Part shown: in pieces, positions 33,915 to 42,516 of the stretch
How the letters are laid out: the number at the start of each line of letters is the position of its first letter
Position numbering within the stretch: the stretch's first letter is position 1
Source: UBA5436 sp964346085
GTDB taxonomy: Bacteria > Bacillota > Clostridia > Saccharofermentanales > DTU023
NCBI GenBank assembly: GCA_964346085.1
Contig: CAYFSZ010000002.1
Location: 1-46,397 of the forward strand
DNA: 46,397 bases
Direction of reading: 5' to 3'
The notes under the pieces: model-generated
Database searches by the model: none
What the model saw: only the letters and a program-made list of their open reading frames with translations
What the model was told of the DNA's origin: nothing
Program-made: the position numbers and the translations under genes

Positions 33915-35171
33915 ATGGAAAAACCAAATCAGGATTCTCCAATATCTTCTCAAGCGGAGATGTTGGTACTAAGAAATTATGAAGAAAGAATTTTGAAACC
34001 CATTGCGCCAATTGCAATCATTAGTGCCCAGATGGATTCCGCTTTTTCTGATGCTGTCAATTTCCACTTAAGAAATCGCAGATCAAAAACGATTGAGGAA
34101 TTTCCTGAGCAAAAGGACTTTCCAGGCTATTATCGAGCAGATTATCGTATCGATGTTAACTTAGACCGCTATTCATCAGGTGAAGGACATGCGCGCTTAC
34201 TAGATTCAGTAAGAGGTCATGACCTTTTTATTTTGACTGATGTTTTGAATTATGGTCAATTTTATCAACGATTTAATCAAACAGTCTCGATTAGTCCAGA
34301 TGAACATTTTGAAGATTTATGCCGAATCATTGCAGCTGCTCATGGTGTCGCAAAACGAATCAATGTGATTATGCCTTATTTGTATGAAGGTAGACGTTAT
34401 CGCAGAGCTTATCGAGAATCTTTAGATTGTGCAGTTATGCTGAAACGTTTATTTGAACTCGGAATTGATAATTTCATGACCTTTGATGCACATGATGATC
34501 GAATCGCAAATGCAGTACCGAGAAGAAATTTCGAATCCGTTCAAACTTCTTTACAACTTATTGAGGCATTATTAGAAGATTATGATGATTTAAAAATTGA
34601 TAAAGATAATTTTATGATTGTCAGTGCGGATGAAGCTTCTATCAAACGCTGCATCTATTATGCTTCTCTCATGAAAGTTCCTCTTGGAATTTTCTATCGT
34701 CGATATGATCCTCGTCTACTCGATGAAGGTGAATACACGGCTCAATATTTAAAAACAAATGCCACCAAATTATTCCTTGGTGAAAACATCGAAGGCAAAG
34801 ATATTTTGATTGTTGACGATATGATTGACACTGGTAAAACAGTTCTCGAAGGAGCAGCAATGCTTAAAGCTCAAGGAGCGAAAAGAGTTTTTGTTGCAGT
34901 TTCTTTTGCACAATTCTCAAAAGGATTTGAAAAGTTTAATCAAGCCTATGAAATGGGAACTATCACCAAAGTATTCGCAACGAATTTAGCTTATCGCTCA
35001 CCTGTTTTACTTAATACAAAGTGGTATCGCGATGTTAATTTATCTAAATACTTAGCATTATTGATTGATGGCTATAATCATAATGCTGCATTGACTAATA
35101 TTATTAGCCCAACAACTCGAATCGAAGAATTACTAGACGCATATAAAGGAGATATTCATGGTAAAGAATAA
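33915..35171 (+). CDS. PRPP synthetase paralogue A (long clostridial form)
   Basis: 418-aa member of the ribose-phosphate pyrophosphokinase family, which makes PRPP from ribose-5-phosphate and ATP; classical Prs is about 315 aa. A two-lobed PRTase fold is visible: YEGRRYRRAYRESLDCA, FDAHDDR and the ribose-phosphate loop VDDMIDTGKT. The R5P loop is canonical (DTGKT). The catalytic-loop KRR is R-R-Y here (FYRRYD), and the ATP-site RQ is RR. Activity is therefore uncertain. A GAGG ribosome binding site precedes the ATG. It overlaps the next paralogue by 14 nt. Co-translation suggests a heteromer. Confidence 0.85.
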   Translation: MEKPNQDSPISSQAEMLVLRNYEERILKPIAPIAIISAQMDSAFSDAVNFHLRNRRSKTIEEFPEQKDFPGYYRADYRIDVNLDRYSSGEGHARLLDSVRGHDLFILTDVLNYGQFYQRFNQTVSISPDEHFEDLCRIIAAAHGVAKRINVIMPYLYEGRRYRRAYRESLDCAVMLKRLFELGIDNFMTFDAHDDRIANAVPRRNFESVQTSLQLIEALLEDYDDLKIDKDNFMIVSADEASIKRCIYYASLMKVPLGIFYRRYDPRLLDEGEYTAQYLKTNATKLFLGENIEGKDILIVDDMIDTGKTVLEGAAMLKAQGAKRVFVAVSFAQFSKGFEKFNQAYEMGTITKVFATNLAYRSPVLLNTKWYRDVNLSKYLALLIDGYNHNAALTNIISPTTRIEELLDAYKGDIHGKE

Positions 35172-36375
35172 TCACACATTCAATCCGGAAGATAAAGATT
35201 ATTATCGCTACGATCAATATGGTGATAATCCAATGCCGGCAGATGCCCCTGTTGGCATCATCTCATTAATTGGAGCAAAAGATTTCGGAGCGAAAGTGAA
35301 TCAACATTTGATTGATCGACGCAAAGAATATCTTGAAACTTCTATTGAAACAATTAATACCCCAGGTTTTTTAAGAGACGATTATGAAATTAAAGCTGAT
35401 GCAGTCCGTTTTTCCACTGGCGAAGGAAAAGGTGTTTTAAATCAAACAGTTCGTGGACATGATTTATATATAATTTGCGATGTAACAAATTATAGTTGCA
35501 CTTATAAAATGCGCGGATTAACAAATCATTTTAGTCCAGATGATCATTATCAAGACTTAAAGAGAATTATTTTAGCTGCTTCAGGACAAGCTAGAAGAAT
35601 CAATGTCATCATGCCTTTCCTATATGAAAGCCGTCAGCATCGTCGAACTGGTAGAGAATCTTTGGATTGTGCATATATGCTTGAGGATATTTTTGATTTA
35701 GGTATTAGTAACTTCATCACCTTTGATGCGCATGATGATCGTGTCGCCAATGCTGTCCCAACCTCAAGTTTTGAATCAATTCCTTCTACTTATCAGATTT
35801 TAAAAGCGTTAATTCGTTCTATTCCGGATATCAAAATCAATGCTGATTCACTAATGATTGTCAGTCCTGACGAAGGAGCAATTGGAAGATCGATGTATTA
35901 TGCTTCCATGCTAAATGTTCCACTCGGCACATTCTATAAACGCAGGGATTATTCTCAAGTCATTGACGGTAGAAATCCAATTATTGCTCATGAATTCTTA
36001 GGTGACTCTGTTGAAGGTTATGATGTTGTCATCGTTGATGATATGCTTTCTTCCGGAGAATCGATGCTTGATTTAGCCAAATCATTGAAACAAAAAGGTG
36101 CAAATCGTATTATCTGTGCAACAACATTTGGCCTTTTCACAAACGGAATTCAAGAGTTCGACAATTACTATGAAAAAGGATTAATCGATCGAGTGATTGC
36201 TACTAACCTGACATATTTACCAGATGAAGTAAAAAATGCACCTTGGTTTGTTGAGGCTGATATGACCAAATTCGTTGCTTTACTGATAGATGCAATGAAT
36301 CATAATGCTTCTATGGGTAGCTTAATTACACCAACCAATAAGATTAGCAAATTGTTAAATAAACTAAACAAATAA
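35158..36375 (+). CDS. prs: PRPP synthetase paralogue B (long clostridial form)
   Basis: 405 aa, similar throughout to the upstream paralogue. It keeps the catalytic KRR (FYKRRD) and RQ of the ATP site (ESRQHRR), plus FDAHDDR. Its ribose-phosphate loop is VDDMLSSGES, not the DTxGT of classical Prs. I recall an xSG[DE]S form in other clostridial long Prs proteins, so this may be a family trait rather than a defect. It is the better candidate for the housekeeping enzyme of the pair. AAAGGAG (35145-35151) lies 6 nt before the ATG, within the end of the first gene. A terminator follows. Confidence 0.87.
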   Translation: MVKNNHTFNPEDKDYYRYDQYGDNPMPADAPVGIISLIGAKDFGAKVNQHLIDRRKEYLETSIETINTPGFLRDDYEIKADAVRFSTGEGKGVLNQTVRGHDLYIICDVTNYSCTYKMRGLTNHFSPDDHYQDLKRIILAASGQARRINVIMPFLYESRQHRRTGRESLDCAYMLEDIFDLGISNFITFDAHDDRVANAVPTSSFESIPSTYQILKALIRSIPDIKINADSLMIVSPDEGAIGRSMYYASMLNVPLGTFYKRRDYSQVIDGRNPIIAHEFLGDSVEGYDVVIVDDMLSSGESMLDLAKSLKQKGANRIICATTFGLFTNGIQEFDNYYEKGLIDRVIATNLTYLPDEVKNAPWFVEADMTKFVALLIDAMNHNASMGSLITPTNKISKLLNKLNK

Positions 36376-36393
36376 TAAATTGTATGTAAAAGC

Positions 36394-36429
36394 AAAATAG
36401 CTTGTTCAAAATCCTGAACAAGCTATTTT
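36394..36429. terminator. Bidirectional terminator between prs and nagB
   Basis: A 15-bp perfect stem, 36394-36408 with 36415-36429, has a 6-nt loop and is flanked by A-rich and T-rich sides. It serves the converging prs and nagB transcripts. Confidence 0.9.
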
Positions 36430-36449
36430 TTTATTTGCAATTATTGAAA

Positions 36450-37178
36450 TTACGCTAATTCTGAAGCTGCCTCTTCATCTAAGACAACAATAACATCGCG
36501 ATGCAGCTGTAAAATAGAGGCTGGTACTTGAGGAGTTACTGGACCTTGTAATGCTTGTTTGACCACCTCCGCTTTGGATTTGCCTGAAACAACAAATAAA
36601 ATTCTTTGCGCCTGCATTATTGACATATAACCCATAGTAATCGCTTGTCTTGGCACTTCATCCGCAGATGCAAAAAATCTGGAATTGGCATCAATGGTTG
36701 GTTGTTGCAAATCAACGACATTCGTACTTACAACAAAAGAATCATTCGGTTCATTGAAACCAATATGTCCATCTGACCCCATTCCTAACAATTGTAAATC
36801 AATATGTCCAGCTGCTTTGATTTTTTCATCATAGGATTTACATTCAGTTAATTCATCTTCTGCTTTTCCATTTGGAACATGTGTATTTTCCATTGGAATA
36901 TTAATATGATTAAATAGCTGATGATTCATAAAATGACGATAACTTTGATTATGGTCAGCTTCTAGACCAATGTATTCGTCCAAATTAAAGGTTTTGACTT
37001 CGCTAAAATCTAAGTTTTCTTCTTTGCATTGACGAATCAATTCTTGATAGGCACCAATCGGTGTTGAACCAGTTGCAAGTCCAATGACTGAATCACTTTT
37101 GAGTCGAACTTGACTTGCAATAATATTCGCAGCATATTTGCTCAACTCGTCATAATCCTTTGTAACGATAATTCTCAT
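36450..37178 (-). CDS. nagB: Glucosamine-6-phosphate deaminase
   Basis: Converts glucosamine-6-phosphate to fructose-6-phosphate and ammonia. The motifs LATGSTP (34-40), the catalytic DEYIGL (D67) and GMGSDGHIGFNEP with H138 and E143 are intact. At 242 aa it is the short Firmicute form without the C-terminal allosteric extension. GAGGAGG precedes the ATG, within the end of the upstream small membrane gene (2-nt gap). No nagA or sugar transporter is adjacent. It is last in the ruvC-nagB run. Confidence 0.95.
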   Translation of the reverse strand: MRIIVTKDYDELSKYAANIIASQVRLKSDSVIGLATGSTPIGAYQELIRQCKEENLDFSEVKTFNLDEYIGLEADHNQSYRHFMNHQLFNHINIPMENTHVPNGKAEDELTECKSYDEKIKAAGHIDLQLLGMGSDGHIGFNEPNDSFVVSTNVVDLQQPTIDANSRFFASADEVPRQAITMGYMSIMQAQRILFVVSGKSKAEVVKQALQGPVTPQVPASILQLHRDVIVVLDEEAASELA

Positions 37179-37180
37179 TT

Positions 37181-37519
37181 TTATTCCTCCTCTATATCTT
37201 CTGTGTCGATAACAGAGCTTTTTCGCAACAAGAATAAAGTCCAGAATGTAATCATGAATATTAATAATTCAATTCCAGTTAAGAGTCCGAATGTCTCTAA
37301 TTTATTCCCTGAAAGGAAAACGTTGAGCAATATTATCGCCACAATGCATAAAGAATAAATCAAAAATTTTCCTAAGGGATTATAACGAAAAAATACCAAA
37401 ACAGTGTGAAAAGCGGTTGTGCTTTGCCCATCATTTTGCAATTTCTTCTGTTCTTTTCCCGTGGTCTTTTTTGAAGTACCCTTTTTACTTGTTTTAGATT
37501 TACCAGTTTGATTCTTCAT
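37181..37519 (-). CDS. Small two-helix membrane protein, unknown
   Basis: 112 aa that I do not recognise. A Lys/Thr/Ser-rich basic N-terminal tail (1-30) precedes two membrane helices (about 51-70 and 77-98) and a short acidic end (DTEDIEEE). The charge pattern suggests an N terminus in the cytoplasm. It lies between rqcH (59-nt gap) and nagB (2-nt gap) and is probably co-transcribed with both. The nearest possible ribosome binding site (AAGGAG) is about 18 nt before the ATG, so translation may be weak. Confidence 0.55.
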   Translation of the reverse strand: MKNQTGKSKTSKKGTSKKTTGKEQKKLQNDGQSTTAFHTVLVFFRYNPLGKFLIYSLCIVAIILLNVFLSGNKLETFGLLTGIELLIFMITFWTLFLLRKSSVIDTEDIEEE

Positions 37520-37578
37520 AAATTACTTTATTTCTTCATTCTCCTTTTATTTAATTTAACAATATAATTCATAACTAA

Positions 37579-39474
37579 TCAATAGTCATTCTCAATTTTT
37601 TCTGGCAATAAAGGTTTGACGAAATAAGTTTTAAAGTGAGTGTAGATGACCATTCCTGGTTTGGCACCTTTGGGCTTTTTGACGTATTTTGCCAAACAAG
37701 AATCCACTGCAATATTACCGCCAAAACCACTTTTAATTTTATTGCTTTCACTATACCAGGCAGCAATTTGAGCTGCTTTCTCTATGTGCTCATTTTCTAT
37801 TTCAATGCCATCTTCTGCTTTTAAAATGACATGCGTTCCTGCTATGTCCTTAGCGTGGAACCATAAATCGTCATCATCTGCAATGCGCATTGATAATTCA
37901 TCATTTTGCAAATTATTCCTTCCGGCAAGAGCAATGATTCCTTTATCTAATAAAAATTCTCGGAATGGCAATGACTCTTCCTTCTTCACTTTTTCTTTCT
38001 TCTTTTTATTCTGTTGCTTTTTTTGTAAATATTTTTTGCTTTTTTTACCAGGCTTTCCTGGGTTTAATGCGCTTTTTAGAATATGTTTCTCATTCTGCGC
38101 ATCATTACTTCGCTTCTCTTTCTCCGGTTTTTCTACACTTTTTATTTCTTGTTGAATAGCTTTTAAGTCTGAAATATTTTCTGCTTTATCGAGAGCTGTC
38201 CGCAATGAATAGAGCCATTGTATTTCTGCTTTATCCTCTTCTAACAACTTCGTAGAACTTACTAATTTAGATTGCGCTTTGCGATACTTTTTGAAAAACA
38301 CTGCAGCATTATCTGCTGGTGTCAAATGTGATTTGAGAGGAATTTTTAATTCTTTCTGTTCAGGATCAAAATAATCAATCAGCACTACCTCTTCAGCTCC
38401 ATCTTTCACTAGATAGAGTTGAGAATTTAATAACTCACCCATGTTTTTGAAGTATTCTGCTTTTTGACCCTCTTCATAATCTTTTTGATGATAATCTAAT
38501 TTCTTCTGCACATGTTGAACTGTCTGATTAATTAATCGTTCAAGGTCCGCTTTTCTCTGTGAGAAAACTTTCACTTCATCTTGTAATAAATAGAACACAT
38601 CCATTGCCATTGAAAATGAATCTATTTTTTTATAAAAAGGCTGTCTCGGGAGCAAAAACGCATGAAAATCAAAAGGTTCTGTATCATTTTCTCCTTTGAA
38701 ATAGAGCGTTGGACAGTCAGCTCCTATAAAAAACATTTCAGCAATTTTATAGAAAGACTTACTGAGTATTTTCTTCTGTTCGATGCTAAGTTGATCAACA
38801 TGCAAACGAGAATCTAAGCCTGAATCATCAACAATCGATCTAGCAATTAAAGGAGAAAATCCTAGTACATAATTCAAAAGACAGCGCTCTAAGTTTAATG
38901 CATTTTCATGTTCATTTAAGCATGGTAAAATTTCATTTTCATTAGACAGAATCTGTTCAAGTGTCAATTTATTTTGCGCAGGTGGTAAATCATAAACTCT
39001 AGCAGGCATAATTTCACGTTTGCTAGAAATTTCTTGATCAACATGAATCAAAGCGTCATGAATTTTATTTTCCTCATTTAAGAAAATGATATTCGAATAT
39101 CTACCCATTATTTCTGCAACTAATGTTTTTATGACTGAATCACCTAATTCATTCTTCGTCGCAAATCTGAAAAGAAATACTCGTTCATAGTCTGGTTGTT
39201 CAATATCAATTAAAGTTGCTCCAACGAGATGTTTTCTTAACATCATACAAAATGATGGCGGCATTTGAGGATTTGAAAATTCACGACTCGTCAAAAAAAT
39301 TCGCGGGGATGCCGGATTTGCTGAAATCAGCAATTTCTTCATGACTCGATTTGTTCTAAAATGCAATAAAATTGTAAAGCGATTCGGCTGGTAAACTTTA
39401 TCGATTTTCGCATCTTTTAGTTCATAAATTAATTCCTTTGCTAAAAACTTTGAACTAATTCCATCTAAAGGCAT
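37579..39474 (-). CDS. rqcH: Ribosome quality-control factor RqcH (NFACT family)
   Basis: Binds stalled 50S subunits carrying peptidyl-tRNA and recruits tRNA-Ala to add C-terminal alanine tails. The NFACT-N domain (1-210) includes E121-I122-M123 (AEIMGRYSN), in the same positions as in Bacillus RqcH. The functional Asp-Arg at 97-98 is Glu-Arg here (DYERVF). HhH and coiled-coil domains follow (about 240-430), then a very Lys-rich linker (about 430-500) and the NFACT-R domain with DLWFHAKDIAGTHVIL. The length of 631 aa is slightly long because of the linker. The start overlaps queH by 10 nt. Older names are FbpA or fibronectin-binding protein. Confidence 0.92.
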   Translation of the reverse strand: MPLDGISSKFLAKELIYELKDAKIDKVYQPNRFTILLHFRTNRVMKKLLISANPASPRIFLTSREFSNPQMPPSFCMMLRKHLVGATLIDIEQPDYERVFLFRFATKNELGDSVIKTLVAEIMGRYSNIIFLNEENKIHDALIHVDQEISSKREIMPARVYDLPPAQNKLTLEQILSNENEILPCLNEHENALNLERCLLNYVLGFSPLIARSIVDDSGLDSRLHVDQLSIEQKKILSKSFYKIAEMFFIGADCPTLYFKGENDTEPFDFHAFLLPRQPFYKKIDSFSMAMDVFYLLQDEVKVFSQRKADLERLINQTVQHVQKKLDYHQKDYEEGQKAEYFKNMGELLNSQLYLVKDGAEEVVLIDYFDPEQKELKIPLKSHLTPADNAAVFFKKYRKAQSKLVSSTKLLEEDKAEIQWLYSLRTALDKAENISDLKAIQQEIKSVEKPEKEKRSNDAQNEKHILKSALNPGKPGKKSKKYLQKKQQNKKKKEKVKKEESLPFREFLLDKGIIALAGRNNLQNDELSMRIADDDDLWFHAKDIAGTHVILKAEDGIEIENEHIEKAAQIAAWYSESNKIKSGFGGNIAVDSCLAKYVKKPKGAKPGMVIYTHFKTYFVKPLLPEKIENDY

Positions 39475-40088
39475 ACAACTCGCCCTTCTTGTAATTGATT
39501 TTTTAGATTCTGAGGAATTTCGTAACTAGCTTGCTGTTTCACGATTTTCTTTTGGAAATCAGAATCCGCTAATGAAATCGCGCAACCACAGTATTTTTGG
39601 CGATATAATCCATCTTCTCTAGCCATTTGTTGGCCTTTTCTAAAGCCTTCTGTAAAATCGACTTCTAAGTAGGAAACACCAAATTTTTCAGCATTTCGCT
39701 TTCCCGCTGCGTGTATTAAATCATGTTTTTGATATGGGCTGACTAACAAAGTCGTTGTAAAAACATCAAAATCATTCTCTTTCGCATATTCTGCTACTCG
39801 TTCAAAACGATGATCATAACAAAATGCACAACGTTCAATCGTACGACCGTAGGAACACCATGTTCTAGGATCACATTTCTCTTCAACTAATATCGGTAGT
39901 TTGCGAATTTCAGCTAAACGCATCGCGCCTTCTAAACGGCGATACCACTCTTTCTCAGGTTGAATATTAGGATTATAAAAATACAAAGTAATGTCATATT
40001 TTTCATAGGACTTTAACAACTCTGTAGGATATTCTCCACAAGGTCCACAACACAAATGCAATAACATTTTTTCTACTTTATCACTCAT
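39465..40088 (-). CDS. queH: Epoxyqueuosine reductase QueH
   Basis: Last step of queuosine synthesis in tRNA, in the QueH (DUF208) type rather than the cobalamin-dependent QueG type. Metal/cluster Cys motifs are seen: CCGPC (C13, C14, C17) near the start, a CSYGRTIERCAFC segment mid-protein, and YCGCAIS near the end. At 207 aa the length is typical. It starts 5 nt after the ruvB stop; ruvB-queH linkage is common in Clostridia. No other queuosine gene is in the window. Confidence 0.92.
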   Translation of the reverse strand: MSDKVEKMLLHLCCGPCGEYPTELLKSYEKYDITLYFYNPNIQPEKEWYRRLEGAMRLAEIRKLPILVEEKCDPRTWCSYGRTIERCAFCYDHRFERVAEYAKENDFDVFTTTLLVSPYQKHDLIHAAGKRNAEKFGVSYLEVDFTEGFRKGQQMAREDGLYRQKYCGCAISLADSDFQKKIVKQQASYEIPQNLKNQLQEGRVVCL

Positions 40089-40093
40089 TAACT

Positions 40094-41194
40094 TTATTCC
40101 TTTTCTTCTAATTCCATTTGTTGTAGCAACATGTTATTTTTACTATTTACGGGAGGTGTCATGTGCAAATGCTCCCAACCATATTTTGTTAAAATTCTAC
40201 CACGAGGTGTTTTAGCGATAAAGCCTAATTGCATTAAATACGGTTCACAAACATCTTCGATGGTTTTTGCATCTTCACCAGTCATTGCAGCCAAAGTATC
40301 AAGTCCAACAGGCCCTCCTCCAAACGTTTCAGCCATCGCTAGCATTAAATTTCTGTCCGTATTGTCAAGGCCACGTTCATCTATCTCCAAGGCCTTCAAT
40401 CCTTTACTAACCACATCAACATCAATGATACCAGTACCCTTTACCTCTGCAAAATCTCGCATTCGGCGCAATAAACGAATTGCAATTCTCGGCGTACCTC
40501 GGCATCTTGCGGACAACATTTCTAATCCTTCTTTATCCATCTTTACATCCATTAGCTCTGCATTATGAGCTAATATTTTTGCAACTTCTTGTGGTGAATA
40601 AAGCTCAAGTCGATGAATCATACCAAAACGATCGCGCAGAGGTGCACTCAAAGAACCCGCTCTCGTCGTAGCGCCAATCAGTGTAAATTGCGGCAAATCT
40701 AAACGAATAGATCTAGCACTTGGTCCTTTACCGATGATAATATCAACAATGTAGTCTTCCATCGCAGGATATAAAATTTCTTCAACTTGATAATTCAAAC
40801 GATGAATTTCATCAATGAATAACACATCATTCGGTTGAAGATTCGTTAGCAGAGCAACCAAATCACCTTGGCGCTCTATCGCTGGCCCAGAGGTGACTCG
40901 AATATTAGAATTCATACTTTGGGCAATTATCCCTGCCAACGTTGTTTTTCCAAGTCCTGGAGGACCATAAAGCAACACATGATCTAAAGATTCTCCTCTT
41001 TTTTTTGCTGCCTCGATAAAAACTTTTAGGTTTTCTTTGATTTTATTTTGGCCATAAAAATGCTCAAACGTCAAAGGTCTCAAGGCACCTTCACCTGCAT
41101 CATCCGCTCTTATCTCACGGTCAACAATTCTAGGTTCATCCATTTCTATATCGAAATCTTGATTAAAAATACTATAAAAACCATCTTCACTCAT
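40094..41194 (-). CDS. ruvB: Holliday junction branch-migration ATPase RuvB
   Basis: Hexameric AAA+ motor that drives branch migration with RuvA. Walker A GPPGLGKT is at 77-84, Walker B is FIDEIHRL and sensor 1 lies in the GATTRAGSLSAPLRDRFG region, followed by the C-terminal winged helix (TPRGRILT). At 366 aa it is about 30 residues longer than usual because of an acidic N-terminal extension before the conserved LRPLTFEHFYGQ. It lies 33 nt after ruvA. Confidence 0.97.
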   Translation of the reverse strand: MSEDGFYSIFNQDFDIEMDEPRIVDREIRADDAGEGALRPLTFEHFYGQNKIKENLKVFIEAAKKRGESLDHVLLYGPPGLGKTTLAGIIAQSMNSNIRVTSGPAIERQGDLVALLTNLQPNDVLFIDEIHRLNYQVEEILYPAMEDYIVDIIIGKGPSARSIRLDLPQFTLIGATTRAGSLSAPLRDRFGMIHRLELYSPQEVAKILAHNAELMDVKMDKEGLEMLSARCRGTPRIAIRLLRRMRDFAEVKGTGIIDVDVVSKGLKALEIDERGLDNTDRNLMLAMAETFGGGPVGLDTLAAMTGEDAKTIEDVCEPYLMQLGFIAKTPRGRILTKYGWEHLHMTPPVNSKNNMLLQQMELEEKE

Positions 41195-41227
41195 TAATGA
41201 TCATCCCTTTATATGAATTTTTCATTC

Positions 41228-41869
41228 TTATAAACGCACCAAAAATTTAAGTGCATTTTTCAATAATGCTTCAAGTGTCACTTCTTGCTCATTGTTCTGC
41301 ATATCCGAAATAGCTTTTGCAACAGCCTGCTCTGCTTCTCTTTCTCCATAACCAAGAACCACCAATGCTGCAATCGCCTCATTTCTCGCCCCAACAAAAC
41401 CTTGTTGTACAATTGAGTTATTGAACTCTTCGTTTTCTTTCTGTACCTTTTCAATTGCGGGCATAGATTTTTTGAGCTTATCTTTTAATTCAAGAATAAT
41501 ACGCTGCGCACCTTTTTTACCAATGCCTTTAATTCTAGTTAAAATTTCATAATTATCATTCAATACAGCAAGTGCAAAAGCATCTGAGCTTATATTGGCT
41601 ACAATCGTTCCTGCTACTTTCGGCCCGATACCACTAACTGTAATTAATAGTTCAAATAAACTTTTCATTTCTTGACTTGGAAAACCAAATAATGAAATTT
41701 CATTTTCACGCACATTCATATATGTCCATACTTTTGCTTCTTCTCCAATGGGAGGAAATTGTGCAGCTAATGCCGCATCACAATTAATTTGAAAACCTAC
41801 TCCTTGAACAGAAATGATAAAATTCTCTGGATTTTTCTGAATGATCTTTCCTTCTATATAAGCTAACAT
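41228..41869 (-). CDS. ruvA: Holliday junction DNA-binding protein RuvA
   Basis: Tetrameric DNA-junction binding protein that loads RuvB. The N-terminal OB domain (1-63), the HhH pair region (SGIGPKVAGTIV, then IKGIGKKGAQRIILELKDKL) and the C-terminal RuvB-binding domain (about 160-213) are all present. At 213 aa it is slightly longer than average. It is in order ruvC-ruvA-ruvB. Confidence 0.96.
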   Translation of the reverse strand: MLAYIEGKIIQKNPENFIISVQGVGFQINCDAALAAQFPPIGEEAKVWTYMNVRENEISLFGFPSQEMKSLFELLITVSGIGPKVAGTIVANISSDAFALAVLNDNYEILTRIKGIGKKGAQRIILELKDKLKKSMPAIEKVQKENEEFNNSIVQQGFVGARNEAIAALVVLGYGEREAEQAVAKAISDMQNNEQEVTLEALLKNALKFLVRL

Positions 41870-41887
41870 TTACAAATCTTCCTTATC

Positions 41888-42394
41888 TTATTTTTGATAT
41901 CCACCAACGGCTAGTGAATCCAATCGATTACCGCTATGCGCATGACAAATAGCAATGGCTATCGCATCCGCGACATCATCTGGTTTTGGAATTGTCTTTA
42001 ATTTCAAAAAGATTTTTACCATTTCTTGCACTTGTGCTTTCTCCGCTAAGCCATATCCTGTTACTGCTAATTTCACCTGTTTTGGCGTATATTCAAAAAC
42101 AGGAATTCCTGCACTTGCAGCCGTCACCACAGCAACACCTCTCGCTTGAGCTGTGCCAATTGCTGTTGTTGTATTTCGACTAAAGAATAGTTCTTCAATC
42201 GCCATCACCTCTGGCTGATAATGCTCAATCAATTGTTCTAAACTTTGTTTAATGACTAAAAGCCGATTCGGGAAATATGATTTCGCCTTTGTTTTAATCA
42301 TGCCATAATCTAATACTTTGAACTTATTATCTGTATAGTCTATCAATGCATATCCAGTAATGGCATAACCTGGATCAATCCCTAGAATAATCAT
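41888..42394 (-). CDS. ruvC: Holliday junction resolvase RuvC
   Basis: RNase H-fold endonuclease that cuts Holliday junctions. The acidic active site is intact: D7 (GIDPGYAITG), Glu in AIEELFF, and the closing DDVADAIAIAICH aspartates. At 168 aa the length is normal. It heads the minus-strand repair run, with AAGGA before the ATG, and diverges from the YihY-like gene across a 122-bp gap in which I see no strong promoter. Confidence 0.96.
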   Translation of the reverse strand: MIILGIDPGYAITGYALIDYTDNKFKVLDYGMIKTKAKSYFPNRLLVIKQSLEQLIEHYQPEVMAIEELFFSRNTTTAIGTAQARGVAVVTAASAGIPVFEYTPKQVKLAVTGYGLAEKAQVQEMVKIFLKLKTIPKPDDVADAIAIAICHAHSGNRLDSLAVGGYQK

Positions 42395-42516
42395 ATTCGT
42401 CCTTCACAATCAAACATTTGTTCTTATTTTAACATAATATTTTTCAAATCAGAATTTTTTATATAGAATTTTAATATGTTATCTTAAATAGTAGAAATTC
42501 AACGAAATGAGATATT

